Origin: Thiohalocapsa sp.
GTDB taxonomy: Bacteria; Pseudomonadota; Gammaproteobacteria; Chromatiales; Chromatiaceae
NCBI RefSeq assembly: GCF_022340605.1
Contig: NZ_JAJDNQ010000089.1
Coordinates: 1-64,000 of the forward strand
Reading direction: 5' to 3'
DNA length: 64,000 nucleotides
The notes under the pieces were generated by a model, which saw only the letters and a list, made by a program, of their open reading frames with translations, had not been told where the DNA came from and did no database searches. The translations under genes were made by a program, and so were the position numbers. How positions within the stretch are numbered: the first letter of the stretch is position 1; each line of letters begins with the position of its first letter. Positions 27,058 through 40,242 of the stretch are shown here, piece by piece.

Positions 27058-27696
27058 GTGTCCGCTGCCGCAACCACAAACGCCAAGAAGCACAACGACA
27101 ACGGGATGACCCCGCTGCCGATGGCGCTACTACCCCTGCTCATCCTGTTCGTAGCCACCTTGGTCCTCTTCTGGCTCACCCAGAAGGGCGTCGGCGCCAC
27201 CACCACCTATTGGGAGTTCTTCCTGCCGGTGGTGGCGGTGGTGTCGCTGATATCGGGCTGGTCGCAGTCGTACGTCAGCAACAATAACCGCGTCTGGTAT
27301 CTGGTGCGGCAAATCGTCAACTGGGGCGCCATCATCGGCCTGCTCTACATCCTGAACACGCAGGGCTATCGTGAGCTGATGAACGACCAGCAGTACACCG
27401 GCCTCGTGATCTACCTGCTGGCCCTCGGCACCGTGCTCGCAGCCATCCAGATGGACATCAAGATGGTCTTCTTCGCGGTATTCCTGGTGTACTGTGCCTT
27501 CCTGGTCGCCGTGCCCACCAACAACCCCACGCTCGCGGGTGTCGGCAACTTCATGAATATCTCCGACCCGCAGAACAAGCCCATGCTGGTCAGCAGCCTC
27601 TTGGCGCTCGCCGGCTTCGCGGCCAGCCTGTTCGTGGTGCTGATGATGCGCGGGGCGGTCATCGCCAAGCGCGCCAGCAAGAAGCGCCGCAAGTAG
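27058..27696 (+). CDS. Integral membrane protein of unknown function
   Basis: A 212-residue protein starting at GTG 27058, seven bases after a strong GGAGG. About six helices are visible: 'ALLPLLILFVATLVLFWL', 'FFLPVVAVVSLISGW', 'IVNWGAIIGLLYIL', 'LVIYLLALGTVLAAIQM', 'MVFFAVFLVYCAFLVAV' and 'LLALAGFAASLFVVLMM'. The C-terminus is very basic (KRASKKRRK). No transport motif recognised. Codirectional with mepA downstream across a 367-bp gap in which I see no gene, only low-complexity C-rich sequence. Confidence 0.75.
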   Translation: MSAAATTNAKKHNDNGMTPLPMALLPLLILFVATLVLFWLTQKGVGATTTYWEFFLPVVAVVSLISGWSQSYVSNNNRVWYLVRQIVNWGAIIGLLYILNTQGYRELMNDQQYTGLVIYLLALGTVLAAIQMDIKMVFFAVFLVYCAFLVAVPTNNPTLAGVGNFMNISDPQNKPMLVSSLLALAGFAASLFVVLMMRGAVIAKRASKKRRK

Positions 27697-28063
27697 CACA
27701 CCGCTTGCCCGACGACCCAGGGGCCGGACGCCGCCCCTCGAGGTGCCGCCTCGCCGCGGCGCCGCACGCCAGGGACGGCGCCCCCCCACCCCCCGGCGAC
27801 ACCCCCGCCCTCTCCGCCGCATCGGCAACAGCAGCCGCCCCCCTGTGCCAGGCTCCAGCCACGCCGACCGCGACGCCGTGCCCGCGAACAGCCGCTGCCG
27901 CCAGTGCGATGCAGACCGGCCTGTCGACCGGCACACCGGCCCATTGCCGGTGACAGCAGGCGCCGGCGCCCGGATTTCCGCTAACATCCCGGCATGGCTG
28001 CGCAAAGCGGCCTCCGACAACAGCAGCAAAGCGCCCAACGAAGCGCACAAGCGGGGGAATCGA

Positions 28064-28969
28064 ATGATGACGTTACGGCAGGCGCGACAGACATCCCGAC
28101 GGCCGCGAGCACAACAGCTCGGCAGGATCGCGGTGAGGCTGGGTCCCAGCTTGATCGTCGGCCTCATCGTCGCGGGCCCGGCACCGCTGGCAGGCGCCGC
28201 GGAGACACCCTGGTCACGCGTCGAGCACGCGTCCCTGGGCAAGCCGACGGCCATCGGCGGGCCGTCCAACGGTTGCATCGCGGGCGCACAGAGCCTGCCG
28301 GCCACCGGCACCGGCTTCGTCAGCATCCGCCGCCACCGCAACCGCTTCTACGGCCACCCGGAGACCATCCGCCTGGTCAAGGATCTCGGCAAGGCCATGG
28401 ACACCCACAACGGCCGGCTCATCATGATCGGCGACCTCTCCCAGCCCCGCGGCGGGCGCATGAATTCATCCCACGTGAGCCACCAGAACGGCCTTGATGT
28501 CGACGTTTGGCTGACCCTCGTGGACAGCCCCGCCGGGGCGGTGCGCGCGGCACCGGAGGGCCAGGACCCACCCAGCATGGTCACCCCGGACGGGCTCGAG
28601 CTCAGCTCGCGCTTCGGCCCGGACCAGCTCTTCCTCATCCGGACCGCCGCCGCCGAGCCCACCGTGGACCGCATCCTGGTCAACCCGGGCATCAAGCGCG
28701 CCCTGTGCAGGATGGAGCACAACGCCGCCTGGCTGCGCAAGCTCCGCCCCTGGTGGGGCCACGACGCCCACATGCATGTGCGCCTCAAGTGCCCGCCCGG
28801 CAGCCCGCATTGCCAACAACAGGCCCCCGTGCCGGCGGGCAGCGGCTGCGGCGCCGAGCTCGCCTGGTGGTTCAGCCCCGAGGCCCGCACCCCCACGGCA
28901 TCATCCAGCAAGCCTCGGGCCCGGCCGCGGCCGCCTGCGCAGTGCCAGGTGTTGTTGCGAGGCTCCTAG
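28064..28969 (+). CDS. mepA: Penicillin-insensitive murein endopeptidase
   Basis: A 301-residue secreted zinc peptidase of family M74. A signal peptide or anchor spans 'GPSLIVGLIVAGPAPLAGAAE'. Zinc ligands are in 'NSSHVSHQNGLDVDVWLTL' (HxxxxxxxD) and 'WWGHDAHMHVRLKCPPGSPHC', as in E. coli MepA. It cleaves D-alanyl-meso-diaminopimelyl cross-links in peptidoglycan. Start: ATG 28064 after GGGGGAA, with ATG 28067 as alternative. The C-terminal tail after 'AWWFSPEA' is low-complexity. The second copy of the family D repeat begins at its stop codon. Confidence 0.92.
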   Translation: MMTLRQARQTSRRPRAQQLGRIAVRLGPSLIVGLIVAGPAPLAGAAETPWSRVEHASLGKPTAIGGPSNGCIAGAQSLPATGTGFVSIRRHRNRFYGHPETIRLVKDLGKAMDTHNGRLIMIGDLSQPRGGRMNSSHVSHQNGLDVDVWLTLVDSPAGAVRAAPEGQDPPSMVTPDGLELSSRFGPDQLFLIRTAAAEPTVDRILVNPGIKRALCRMEHNAAWLRKLRPWWGHDAHMHVRLKCPPGSPHCQQQAPVPAGSGCGAELAWWFSPEARTPTASSSKPRARPRPPAQCQVLLRGS

Positions 28970-29190
28970 TACCCCGTTTCAGCCAACTTTGCAGGGCGCC
29001 AACCCAGGTGGGGCCGGAGCTGAGGAACCTGGTCGAAGTCTCTGGTCTTGGTCGTGGTCGTAATCGGATACTCGACAACGACAACGACAACGACAGCAAA
29101 GTAAGGACAAGCGCTGCACTAGGACGATTGCGCCGAACCGCGACTGACCGCTGCTGGCCGGCGCGACATCGAAATCGGGATCGGCTCCGC
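28968..29190. repeat. Composite intergenic repeat (family D), copy 2
   Basis: Begins with AGTACCCCGTTTCAGCCAA at the mepA stop and proceeds through TTTGCAGGGC, GGTGGGGCCGGAGC, GAGGAACCTGGTCGAAGTCTCTGG, GGTCGTGGTCGTAATCGGATACTCGACAACGACAACGACAACGACAG and a final AAATCGGGATCGG block. Order and spacing match the copy at 21.63 kb, including its position at a gene stop codon. The gap continues to 29341 without a gene. Confidence 0.75.
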
Positions 29191-29341
29191 ACCGGCCACA
29201 ACACGGGCGGAAGCCGGTGCGGCCAGCCGCGGTCACCGCGACGTCAACAGCCTGTTTTCGCAAGGCTGTCCCAGTCGCGAAGCGCATTCATCACAAGCCG
29301 GGACGGCGGATGCGCTTCCCCTATGAACGCTTGCGCGCGTC

Positions 29342-29782
29342 TCAATCCGGCCAGAATCCGTCTTCCAGCAGATCGTCGGCTCTGTATGGGCAATCGGCGG
29401 GGAAGGTGGACGGATCAAGTCCGGTCTCTTGCGTCGCGATGCGCAACGCATCGGGGTAGGCTTGGGATACCGCTTCCGGGAGAAATGGCTTGAGGCTCGG
29501 ACTCAGCCGGAGCTCCCGATCGATCTGGACGCGCTGTTCCACGATGGAGCCGCGCCAACTGGAGGAACGATGGGCAGGCTGATACTGCCACTTCAGCAAA
29601 TGGGCGATTAGGATGATGAGCCGGCTGACCAGTTCGTTGCGCTCGCGACGACTCATAGCTTCCAGTTCCTCTGCGAGCTGCTCGGCGTCGAGCTCTTGCA
29701 AGCGCCCCGTGCGGAGGAGGACAGCCTGGGCGTTGATCCAGGCGTCATAGTCGGCTGCGTAGGGATCGGCGTTGGCGTGCAT
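29342..29782 (-). CDS. DUF29 domain protein
   Basis: A 146-residue protein with the DUF29 hallmarks: 'YAADYDAWINAQAVLLRTGRLQELDAEQLAEELEAMSRRERNELVSRL' then 'HLLKWQYQPAHRSSSW' and 'ELRLSPSLKPFLPEAVSQAYPDA'. DUF29 proteins are common and often multi-copy in cyanobacteria and purple bacteria; the fold is helical and the function unknown. ATG 29782 was chosen because the upstream part of the track ORF does not fit the family. A 118-base gap separates it from the next minus-strand gene. Confidence 0.85.
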   Translation of the reverse strand: MHANADPYAADYDAWINAQAVLLRTGRLQELDAEQLAEELEAMSRRERNELVSRLIILIAHLLKWQYQPAHRSSSWRGSIVEQRVQIDRELRLSPSLKPFLPEAVSQAYPDALRIATQETGLDPSTFPADCPYRADDLLEDGFWPD

Positions 29783-29900
29783 GTCAGTGCCCGTTGCAGA
29801 TTCGTGCTTATCTACCCGAGTGTAGGCCCGCACAAGGTGCCTTGAAAGACCTGGCAGCATGGCAGCGGCGGCAAGCCGGGCCTCGGCCGCCAGCCTCGCC

Positions 29901-30308
29901 CTACACTTCAGCCGCCAGGCCGATCGCCCGGCGCAGCGCCGCCTCCATCGCCGCCTCGCTCACCGGCAGCGGCAGCGCCGCGAACACGGGGAAGCGCGCG
30001 CGCAGAATGTCCAGCTTGGGCTGGTGCTCGGGCTGGTAGATGCAGATGACGCGGACTTCCGGGTGCTTCTGGAGCCGGGCCATCAGGGTCTCGAGGTTAC
30101 TGGTGCGGTCGCGGAAGTCGGACTGGAAGTTGTACTCCGCGACAATGACGTTCGGGATGCGGCGCTTGAGGGCCGCTTGCGCCTTGCGCTGGGAATTGAC
30201 CAGCTCGGCGTCGAAGCCGAGACGCTGGTAGAGGGGAGTGAAGTTGGGGTAGCCGCCGAGCTCGATGATGGCCAGCAGATGTGGTGAGTTTGGGATGGCC
30301 GTGGTCAT
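29901..30308 (-). CDS. Receiver-like hypothetical protein
   Basis: A 135-residue protein with a Rossmann-like alternating pattern ('HLLAIIELGGYPNFTPLYQRLGF', 'NVIVAEYNFQSDF', 'EVRVICIYQPEHQPKL', 'FAALPLPVSEAAMEAALRRAIGL'). It recalls a response-regulator receiver fold with an acidic 'AEYN' at the position of the phospho-Asp strand, but the Asp is not where expected and the N-terminal DD pair is absent. Function unknown. Transcribed in the same direction as the downstream DUF29 gene. Confidence 0.6.
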   Translation of the reverse strand: MTTAIPNSPHLLAIIELGGYPNFTPLYQRLGFDAELVNSQRKAQAALKRRIPNVIVAEYNFQSDFRDRTSNLETLMARLQKHPEVRVICIYQPEHQPKLDILRARFPVFAALPLPVSEAAMEAALRRAIGLAAEV

Positions 30309-30412
30309 GGCGATGCCGGGTGGGGCTTCGGGGTGGGAGTATGAGTGCGAAGTGCGGAGTGCTGCGCGGCAGGCTTACGCCCCGTACGTCATGCTCCGTA
30401 CTCCGTGCTCTC

Positions 30413-31027
30413 TCACGCAAAAACCACCCAGGTCGTCGCGATGTACTTGACGCCGTCTTCGACGCGGTTCGCACGATGCTCATGCGTCCAGAAGGGCGGG
30501 AAGAGGACGAGCTTGCCGCGCTCGGGACGTACGCTCAAGCCTTGGTAGAGAAACTGGGTCTCGCCACCGGGACCGGGTACGTCGTTGAGGTACCACAGCG
30601 CCACGAGTTGGCGCTGGCTCAGCTCATGGCTGCCGCCGTCTACATGCCACTGGTAGAACTGGCCTGGCAGGTAGCGCTGCACCTGGTAGCCCAGGTCCTT
30701 GAACGGCCCCTTGAAGTAAGGGTAAGTCTCGCGAAACTCGCGCATCGCAGCGGCAAGCGACTGGAAGAACATCTGGTCGACATCGCGCCAGTCTTCCTTG
30801 TTGCTGACGACGAGATCCATGGTCTGCTTGACGGAGCTGTCCTCCTCGCGGAGCTGGCCGACGCGGCCGGCGTACTGCTGCTCGGGATTGGCCTCGAAGC
30901 GCTCAACGACCTCATCGCAGAAACTGGGCGGCAGCGCGCCGCGGCGCTCGAAGATGAAGCTGCCGGGCTTGACCTCACGCAGGGTCGGCAACGGCGCGAA
31001 AGGACGTTCGGGATCGAGCTGGATCAT
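30413..31027 (-). CDS. 2OG-Fe(II) oxygenase (prolyl-4-hydroxylase-like)
   Basis: A 204-residue double-stranded beta-helix dioxygenase. 'YQVQRYLPGQFYQWHVDGGSHE' gives the HxD metal ligands and 'LVLFPPFWTHEHRANRVEDGVKYIATTWVVF' the distal His and the Arg/Lys for 2-oxoglutarate. 'LVALWYLNDVPGPGGETQF' is the usual linking region. Third member of this superfamily in the window; their sequences are clearly different. Substrate unknown. 104 bases separate it from the receiver-like gene downstream. Confidence 0.88.
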   Translation of the reverse strand: MIQLDPERPFAPLPTLREVKPGSFIFERRGALPPSFCDEVVERFEANPEQQYAGRVGQLREEDSSVKQTMDLVVSNKEDWRDVDQMFFQSLAAAMREFRETYPYFKGPFKDLGYQVQRYLPGQFYQWHVDGGSHELSQRQLVALWYLNDVPGPGGETQFLYQGLSVRPERGKLVLFPPFWTHEHRANRVEDGVKYIATTWVVFA

Positions 31028-31059
31028 GGATGCTGTGCCGTGTTGCTAGTGCGGATTGG

Positions 31060-31181
31060 CGGACGCGCTTTGAGACCGTGAAAGCATTGGATGTATGAGA
31101 GGTCAGGTTAGCGCAGCGTAGCTCGACGCTGGGCGCCAGTAAGAGCGCGAGTGAGCCATTGATTGTCGGGTTACGCTATCG
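31060..31181. repeat. Palindromic repeat (family B) abutting the NRDE gene end
   Basis: Reads TTTGAGACCGTGAAAGCATT, then GAGGTCAGGTTAGCGCAGCGTA, and finally TTGATTGTCGGGTTACGCTATCGTTA. The last block runs into the stop codon of the NRDE-protein gene, so the terminal codons of that gene appear to come from the repeat edge. Confidence 0.65.
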
Positions 31182-31988
31182 TTACTCATCTTCCGTTTCG
31201 GCTGCGTCGCCGGCGGCGACGGCAATGCGCTCAAAGGGCACGCGGTCCGGCGGTCCATCGGCATGCAGGAATACGGGCAGGGCGTCGAAGCCAGGATAGG
31301 CGGGGATCGCCACAAGGCTGCTGGCGACGGTGCCGTACGGCTCGCCCTGGACCTCGATGCCGTCCAGGTTCATGGCGTTCTGCCGCTCGGCGGCGGACAT
31401 ATCGTCGGCGGCGCGCTGTCCGAGCAAGGCGATCCAGTCCTGCCAGTCGCCGCCGTCCGCGCTGGGTTGGGGCTCGGCCGCGGCGCGGAAGGCCGGCAGG
31501 AAGCGGGCGATACGCGGCTGCGTCACGTCATCCAGCTCGGTGGCGGTGAGCATGTGCAGGCCGTCGGGCACGGGGTGGACGCGGATCTCGCCGTCACCGC
31601 CGTGGCGCAACCAGTAGCAGTCGCGGGGGTCTGCGACGAGCAGGTTGAAGGGGCGATAGGCGTCCGGATGCAGATCGGCCAAGGCACCGGCAGCCGCGCT
31701 GGCCTCGGCGTGGTCCAGCGCCTCCAGCACCAGTTCGCCACGGCTGCGGCGCCCGGGCTGCGGCCCGAGCGTGCCGGTGCGGTTCAGCACGCAGGCGACG
31801 AGGCCGTGGTCGTTGATGCCGAGCCAGCTGCCCTCGGCCTCCAGGTCTAATCCGGCGACGACCTCCGGCCGGTCCGGCCAGTGCCTGGCGGGCGGCCGCG
31901 ACGGGCGCGAGCGCAATTCGTCGCGGTTCGCTGCCAGCAGCAGCGGCCAGTCATGTCCGGGGCGGCGAAGGACGACGACGGTGCACAT
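31182..31988 (-). CDS. NRDE-family (TANGO2-like) protein
   Basis: A 268-residue protein of the NRDE family. It starts 'MCTVVVLRRPGHDWPLLLAANRDEL', where Cys2 would be the N-terminal nucleophile after Met removal and NRDE is the family tetrad; 'LVACVLNRTG' and 'FNLLVADPRDCYWLRHGG' are also conserved. The family is Ntn-hydrolase-like; TANGO2 relatives have been linked to heme or lipid handling, but the bacterial role is unsettled. Start ATG 31988 was selected so that Cys is residue 2. Confidence 0.88.
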   Translation of the reverse strand: MCTVVVLRRPGHDWPLLLAANRDELRSRPSRPPARHWPDRPEVVAGLDLEAEGSWLGINDHGLVACVLNRTGTLGPQPGRRSRGELVLEALDHAEASAAAGALADLHPDAYRPFNLLVADPRDCYWLRHGGDGEIRVHPVPDGLHMLTATELDDVTQPRIARFLPAFRAAAEPQPSADGGDWQDWIALLGQRAADDMSAAERQNAMNLDGIEVQGEPYGTVASSLVAIPAYPGFDALPVFLHADGPPDRVPFERIAVAAGDAAETEDE

Positions 31989-32065
31989 GCACAAGAGAGG
32001 GCCAAGGGCCAAGCGCCGTGGGCCTTGCGGGGCCGGCACTTTGCACTCGGCCCTCGGCCCTTCCT

Positions 32066-33022
32066 TTATGGACGATCATCCACTACCTGCCCTTCCTTCG
32101 CGACCGGCGAAGGCACCAGGTCCGCCTTGCTGATGCCGAGCCAGACGGCGATGGCGGTGGCGATGTAGATGGTCGAGTAGGTGCCGACGACGATGCCGAT
32201 GATGAGCGCCAGTGAGAAGCCGGCGATGGCCTCGCCGCCCAGGAAGTACAGCGCCAGCAGCACCATGAGCGTGGTGCCGGAGGTGATGATGGTGCGCGAG
32301 AGCGTCTGGTTGATGGAGCGGTTGCTGATCTCCAGCACCGTGCCCTTGCGGATCTTGCGGAAGTTCTCGCGGATACGGTCGAAGATGACGATGGTGTCGT
32401 TCAGCGAGTAGCCGATGACCGCCAGCACGGCCGCGAGCACGGTGAGGTCGAACTCGATCTGGAAGATGGAGAACATGCCCACCGTGAAGATGACGTCGTG
32501 CACCAGGGCCGCGACAGCACCCACCGCAAAGCGCCACTCGAAACGGAAGGCGACGTAGATCAGGATGCCGATCAGCGCGAACAGCACCGCCAGCCCGCCC
32601 TGCTCGCGCAACTGCTCGCCCACCTGCGGGCCGACGAACTCCACGCGCCGGACCTGCACGTCATGCCCTGCGGACTGGCCCAGGATGCGCACCAGCCGAT
32701 CGCTGAGCTGGGAGCTGCTGCCCTCACCCTCGGGCCGCGGCGGCAGCCGGATCAGGATGTCGGTACGCGAGCCGAAGTACTGGACAATGGCGTCCGGAAA
32801 GCCATTGTCGGCGAGGGTGCCGGTGACATCGGCGATCTCGACAGGGTTCTGGTAGCCGAGCTCGATGACGGTGCCGCCGGTGAAGTCGAGCCCGAACTCG
32901 AACCCGCGAAATAACATCGACAGCAGGCAAATGATCAACGCCACGCCGGAGGCGATGGCGGCGATGTACCGCTTGCCCATGAAGTCGATGTTGAGCTCCT
33001 TGCGCGTCTGTGCTTTGGCCAT
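32066..33022 (-). CDS. secF: Protein translocase subunit SecF
   Basis: A 318-residue inner-membrane protein with six helices. 'FRGFEFGLDFTGGTVIEL' is the N-terminal SecD/F 'DFTGG' motif and 'GYSLNDTIVIFDRIREN' is the conserved transmembrane segment 4 motif used in proton-driven pulling of exported proteins. It is the last gene of the yajC-secD-secF set, 12 bases after secD. Confidence 0.96.
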   Translation of the reverse strand: MAKAQTRKELNIDFMGKRYIAAIASGVALIICLLSMLFRGFEFGLDFTGGTVIELGYQNPVEIADVTGTLADNGFPDAIVQYFGSRTDILIRLPPRPEGEGSSSQLSDRLVRILGQSAGHDVQVRRVEFVGPQVGEQLREQGGLAVLFALIGILIYVAFRFEWRFAVGAVAALVHDVIFTVGMFSIFQIEFDLTVLAAVLAVIGYSLNDTIVIFDRIRENFRKIRKGTVLEISNRSINQTLSRTIITSGTTLMVLLALYFLGGEAIAGFSLALIIGIVVGTYSTIYIATAIAVWLGISKADLVPSPVAKEGQVVDDRP

Positions 33023-33034
33023 GGCTTGATGTCC

Positions 33035-34891
<1,857 letters not shown>

Positions 34892-35096
34892 GATGGGGAC
34901 ATCTCGGGAACTGCCGCGGAACAAGCTAGGGATGGTGCCGGAAACGCGGGCCGCGACAGCGGCACGCCGCGCATGGCAGCGGTTGGCGGCGGCCCATGGC
35001 GGCCGCAGCGGTGAACAGGCGCATGCTGCCGCCCGGTTGGCGGCGGCGCAGAGGGCGGCGCGGCGGACGGCGCGACGGATGACAGGGCGCCAGCCC

Positions 35097-35426
35097 TCAG
35101 AGCTCCTTCAGCTGCCCCTTGGGCAGCAGCACTTCCACCGCGGAGCGGCGGATCTTGATGCGCACGTTGTCGGCGACCTCCACCTGGATGAAGTTATCGC
35201 CGAGGTCGACGATGCGCCCGGCAAGCCCGCCCATGGTGACGACCTCGTCGCCCTTGCTCAGCCCCTCGACGAGCTTCTTGTGCTCCTTCTGGCGCTTCAT
35301 CTGCGGGCGGATCATCAGGAAATACAGGATGATGATGAGCCCGAGCGGGAACAGCATGCCGATCCAGCCACCGCTTGGGGGCGCACCCGGGGCTTGGGCC
35401 ATGGCGTCGGAGATGAAAAAGCTCAT
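35097..35426 (-). CDS. yajC: Preprotein translocase subunit YajC
   Basis: A 109-residue protein with one N-terminal membrane helix ('MLFPLGLIIILYFLMIRPQMKRQKEH') and the conserved 'GDEVVTMGGLAGRIVDLGDNFIQVEVADNVRIKIRRSAV' domain. It joins SecDF in the holotranslocon. The gene follows tgt in the same direction, 128 bases apart, and precedes secD. Start preceded by AGGTCCTCC. Confidence 0.95.
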   Translation of the reverse strand: MSFFISDAMAQAPGAPPSGGWIGMLFPLGLIIILYFLMIRPQMKRQKEHKKLVEGLSKGDEVVTMGGLAGRIVDLGDNFIQVEVADNVRIKIRRSAVEVLLPKGQLKEL

Positions 35427-35554
35427 TGGAGGACCTCTAAAGCCAGCACCGACGCGGCTGCGCCGGCGTGGTGCGTGGAATGGGGCACGCGCGCGGGGTC
35501 GCCACGTGCGGCCGGGTGAGAAAAATCAGCCGCCGATTATGACACAGGCCGCGG

Positions 35555-37436
<1,882 letters not shown>

Positions 37437-37573
37437 CGCGGGCCCTGGGTTGGGTAAGCAGGAGACGGCGCCCAATTCTGCACGCGTGCGCAGGCGGGCG
37501 AAAGCGAGACCCGCCGCCGGACCCGCCGGAGCCAGCCCAACAGCGCCCGGCAACCGACCCTTGGAGGCAATTG

Positions 37574-38218
<645 letters not shown>

Positions 38219-38371
38219 GTCAGACCAGGCGGCGGCGCGGACTTGCGGTTTCGCAACCGAACCAGGTCAAGGCGTGGACAGGTAAGTTTTGCGGGTCGTC
38301 ATTTTCTGGACATACATCAAGAAACGTCGGTTTCAGGCCGACACCTACCCGGCCCAACGGGTTGGATGGGC

Positions 38372-38466
38372 TTGACAGTTTGATCGGTATATCAGAAACT
38401 GTTGATGTACTGAAGATTCGCAGTTCTTCAGTGCACTCCTCCATCCTCCTTTGGTGGTAACTTTGA
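38372..38466 (+). ncRNA. Possible small RNA with an anti-Shine-Dalgarno stretch
   Basis: This segment in the 390-bp msrA-queA gap is less GC-rich than its surroundings. It contains TTGACA (38372), a hairpin CTGAAGA...TCTTCAG (38411-38432) and then CTCCTCCATCCTCCTTTGG, whose CCTCCTTT equals the 16S rRNA 3' end. It runs directly into a strong intrinsic terminator. No credible protein is encoded on this strand. The promoter is not clear (the TATATC is too close to TTGACA), so the 5' end is arbitrary. The alternative is that it is just the msrA 3' UTR. Confidence 0.35.
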
Positions 38467-38493
38467 AGCGCGGCATCCGCCGCGCTTTTTTTT
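38467..38493 (+). terminator. Strong intrinsic terminator
   Basis: AGCGCGGC (38467-38474), a four-base loop ATCC and GCCGCGCT (38479-38486) form a perfect 8-bp stem followed by a run of eight T (38486-38493). Orientation fits transcription from the left, either the msrA mRNA or an independent small RNA. Confidence 0.85.
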
Positions 38494-38609
38494 GCCTTCC
38501 GTTCAGAGCCTTAGCTGACGCTCGCCGACACATCCGGTGCTGTGACCGCGGCCATCGCGGCGCGGACGCCGCTCCCTCGGCACGACCGCGCGCCCTCCGC
38601 CGTGGCGCT

Positions 38610-39635
38610 CTACCCGCGCCGGCTCAGGAACATCGCATCACCATAGGAGAAGAAGCGGTAGCGCTCCGCTACCGCGTGCCGGTAGGCCGCCATAACGGGC
38701 TCGTAGCCGGCGAAGGCGCAGACCAGCATCAGCAGCGTCGACTCCGGCAAGTGGAAGTTGGTCAGCAGCGCGTCGACGACCCGGAAGCGATAACCCGGGC
38801 GGATGAAAAGCCGGCTGTCGCCGCGGAACGGCCGCAGCTCGCCGGACGACGCCGCGGTCTCGAGGCTGCGCACCGTGGTGGTGCCAACCGCCACGACGCG
38901 CCCGCCGCGGGCACGCGCGGCCGCCACCTGCTCGCACACGCGCTCGTCCACGGCCAGCCATTCCGCATGCATGCGGTGCATGTCGAGGTCGTCCTCGCGC
39001 ACCGGCTGGAAGGTGCCGGCACCCACGTGCAGGGTGACATGGGCGATGTCCACGCCCATCGCGCGCAGCCGCGACAAAATTGCGTCGTCGAAGTGGAGTC
39101 CGGCGGTGGGTGCCGCAACGGCGCCGGCGCTGCGCCCGTAGACGGTCTGGTAGCGCTCGCGGTCGCTGGCGTCGTCGGCGCGCTCGATGTATGGCGGCAA
39201 CGGCATGTGCCCGTGGCGCTCCAGCAGGGTGGCGAAGTCCACCCCCTCGCTCTCCAATACGAAAAGCGCCTCGTCGCGACCCATCACCCGGACACGCTCC
39301 CCCCCCGGCAACAGCAGTGGATTATCCGGCTTCGGCTTGCGGCTGGCACGAAGATGTGCCAGGACACGTCGGGGCGCGAGCACACGCTCCACCAGGACTT
39401 CCACCCGCCCCCCGGACGCCTTGCGGGCATGCAGCCGCGCGGGAAGGACACGGGTGTCGTTGAACACCACGAGATCCTTCGGTTCCAGCAGCGCCGGCAA
39501 GTCCCGGAACAGACGATCGGCGCACACGCCCGGCGGCCCGTCCAGCACCAGCAGGCGGCTCGCGGAACGCTCAGGCAAAGGGTGCTGCGCGATCAACTGA
39601 GGCGGGAGATCGAAACGGAAATCGCTGCGCTGCAT
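38610..39635 (-). CDS. queA: S-adenosylmethionine:tRNA ribosyltransferase-isomerase
   Basis: A 341-residue enzyme that adds the epoxycyclopentanediol ring from SAM to preQ1 at position 34 of tRNA. Recognised by '[27 protein letters not shown]', '[15 protein letters not shown]', '[14 protein letters not shown]', '[14 protein letters not shown]' and '[18 protein letters not shown]'. ATG 39635 is the family start. It is expected beside tgt but is separated from it here by msrA and the HAD gene; orientation is kept. A short TGCTGCCGGCCC tandem repeat lies just upstream at 39657-39690. Confidence 0.95.
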   Translation of the reverse strand: MQRSDFRFDLPPQLIAQHPLPERSASRLLVLDGPPGVCADRLFRDLPALLEPKDLVVFNDTRVLPARLHARKASGGRVEVLVERVLAPRRVLAHLRASRKPKPDNPLLLPGGERVRVMGRDEALFVLESEGVDFATLLERHGHMPLPPYIERADDASDRERYQTVYGRSAGAVAAPTAGLHFDDAILSRLRAMGVDIAHVTLHVGAGTFQPVREDDLDMHRMHAEWLAVDERVCEQVAAARARGGRVVAVGTTTVRSLETAASSGELRPFRGDSRLFIRPGYRFRVVDALLTNFHLPESTLLMLVCAFAGYEPVMAAYRHAVAERYRFFSYGDAMFLSRRG

Positions 39636-40242
39636 GGGCGGTGGCATCGGCGGGCTGCTGCTGCCGGCCCTGCTGCCGGCCCTGCTGCCGAGAGCGATCG
39701 TCGGCGCGTGTTTCGTTGCGGGCGCTTCGCGACGGAGGAACGTCCGAACATTATGCCAGCAACTCGACCCCAAGGGCGCAACCGGTCCGAACTCCCGTCG
39801 AGCACTTCGCCAATCACCAACGCGGCTCCTTTCCACCACTCGGCGCACGGCCAGCCAGGCAAGCTCCGCCGACCCCCGGCGCCGATCGCTCCGCCAAGTC
39901 GCGCCAGACGCGGTGCAACTTTCATGGACCATGGCCTAATCGATATCACGATAACAATGCGAGGCAATCCACCTACCACCACGGCGGCCTCTCCCCTTGG
40001 CCGCATCCGCCATCTTCTCAAGCAAGCATAAGACATCCTGAATTCATCGAAGCCGGCCTCCTGTATATCGCATAGGCCCATCAGGAGTATTCCCCTCACA
40101 CGCGCCGCCGCGATCGACCCAGGACCGAATCTACTGCCGTCCAAAGCGATCCTAAACCGCGTTCCATTGGCCAGACATCAGGGATTTCATAATCTAGACG
40201 CGGTAGTCACCCAAGTCCCTCGCCGCAACGGAGAGCAGGTCA
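39636..40242. other. Intergenic region before the polysaccharide genes, no gene seen
   Basis: About 600 bp between divergent queA and the glycosyltransferase gene. The first 60 bp hold short GC-rich direct repeats. From about 39925 onward the base composition becomes more AT-rich than the surrounding chromosome and stays so through the following genes, a sign of acquired DNA. Overlapping ORFs in the track show no folded-protein pattern. Confidence 0.4.

Noticed and set aside
38220-38444. 74-codon minus-strand ORF containing 'GVGLKPTFLDV'
   Set aside because: The GLKPTF string is the kind of peptide that arises from dispersed intergenic repeats; no start signal and no family.
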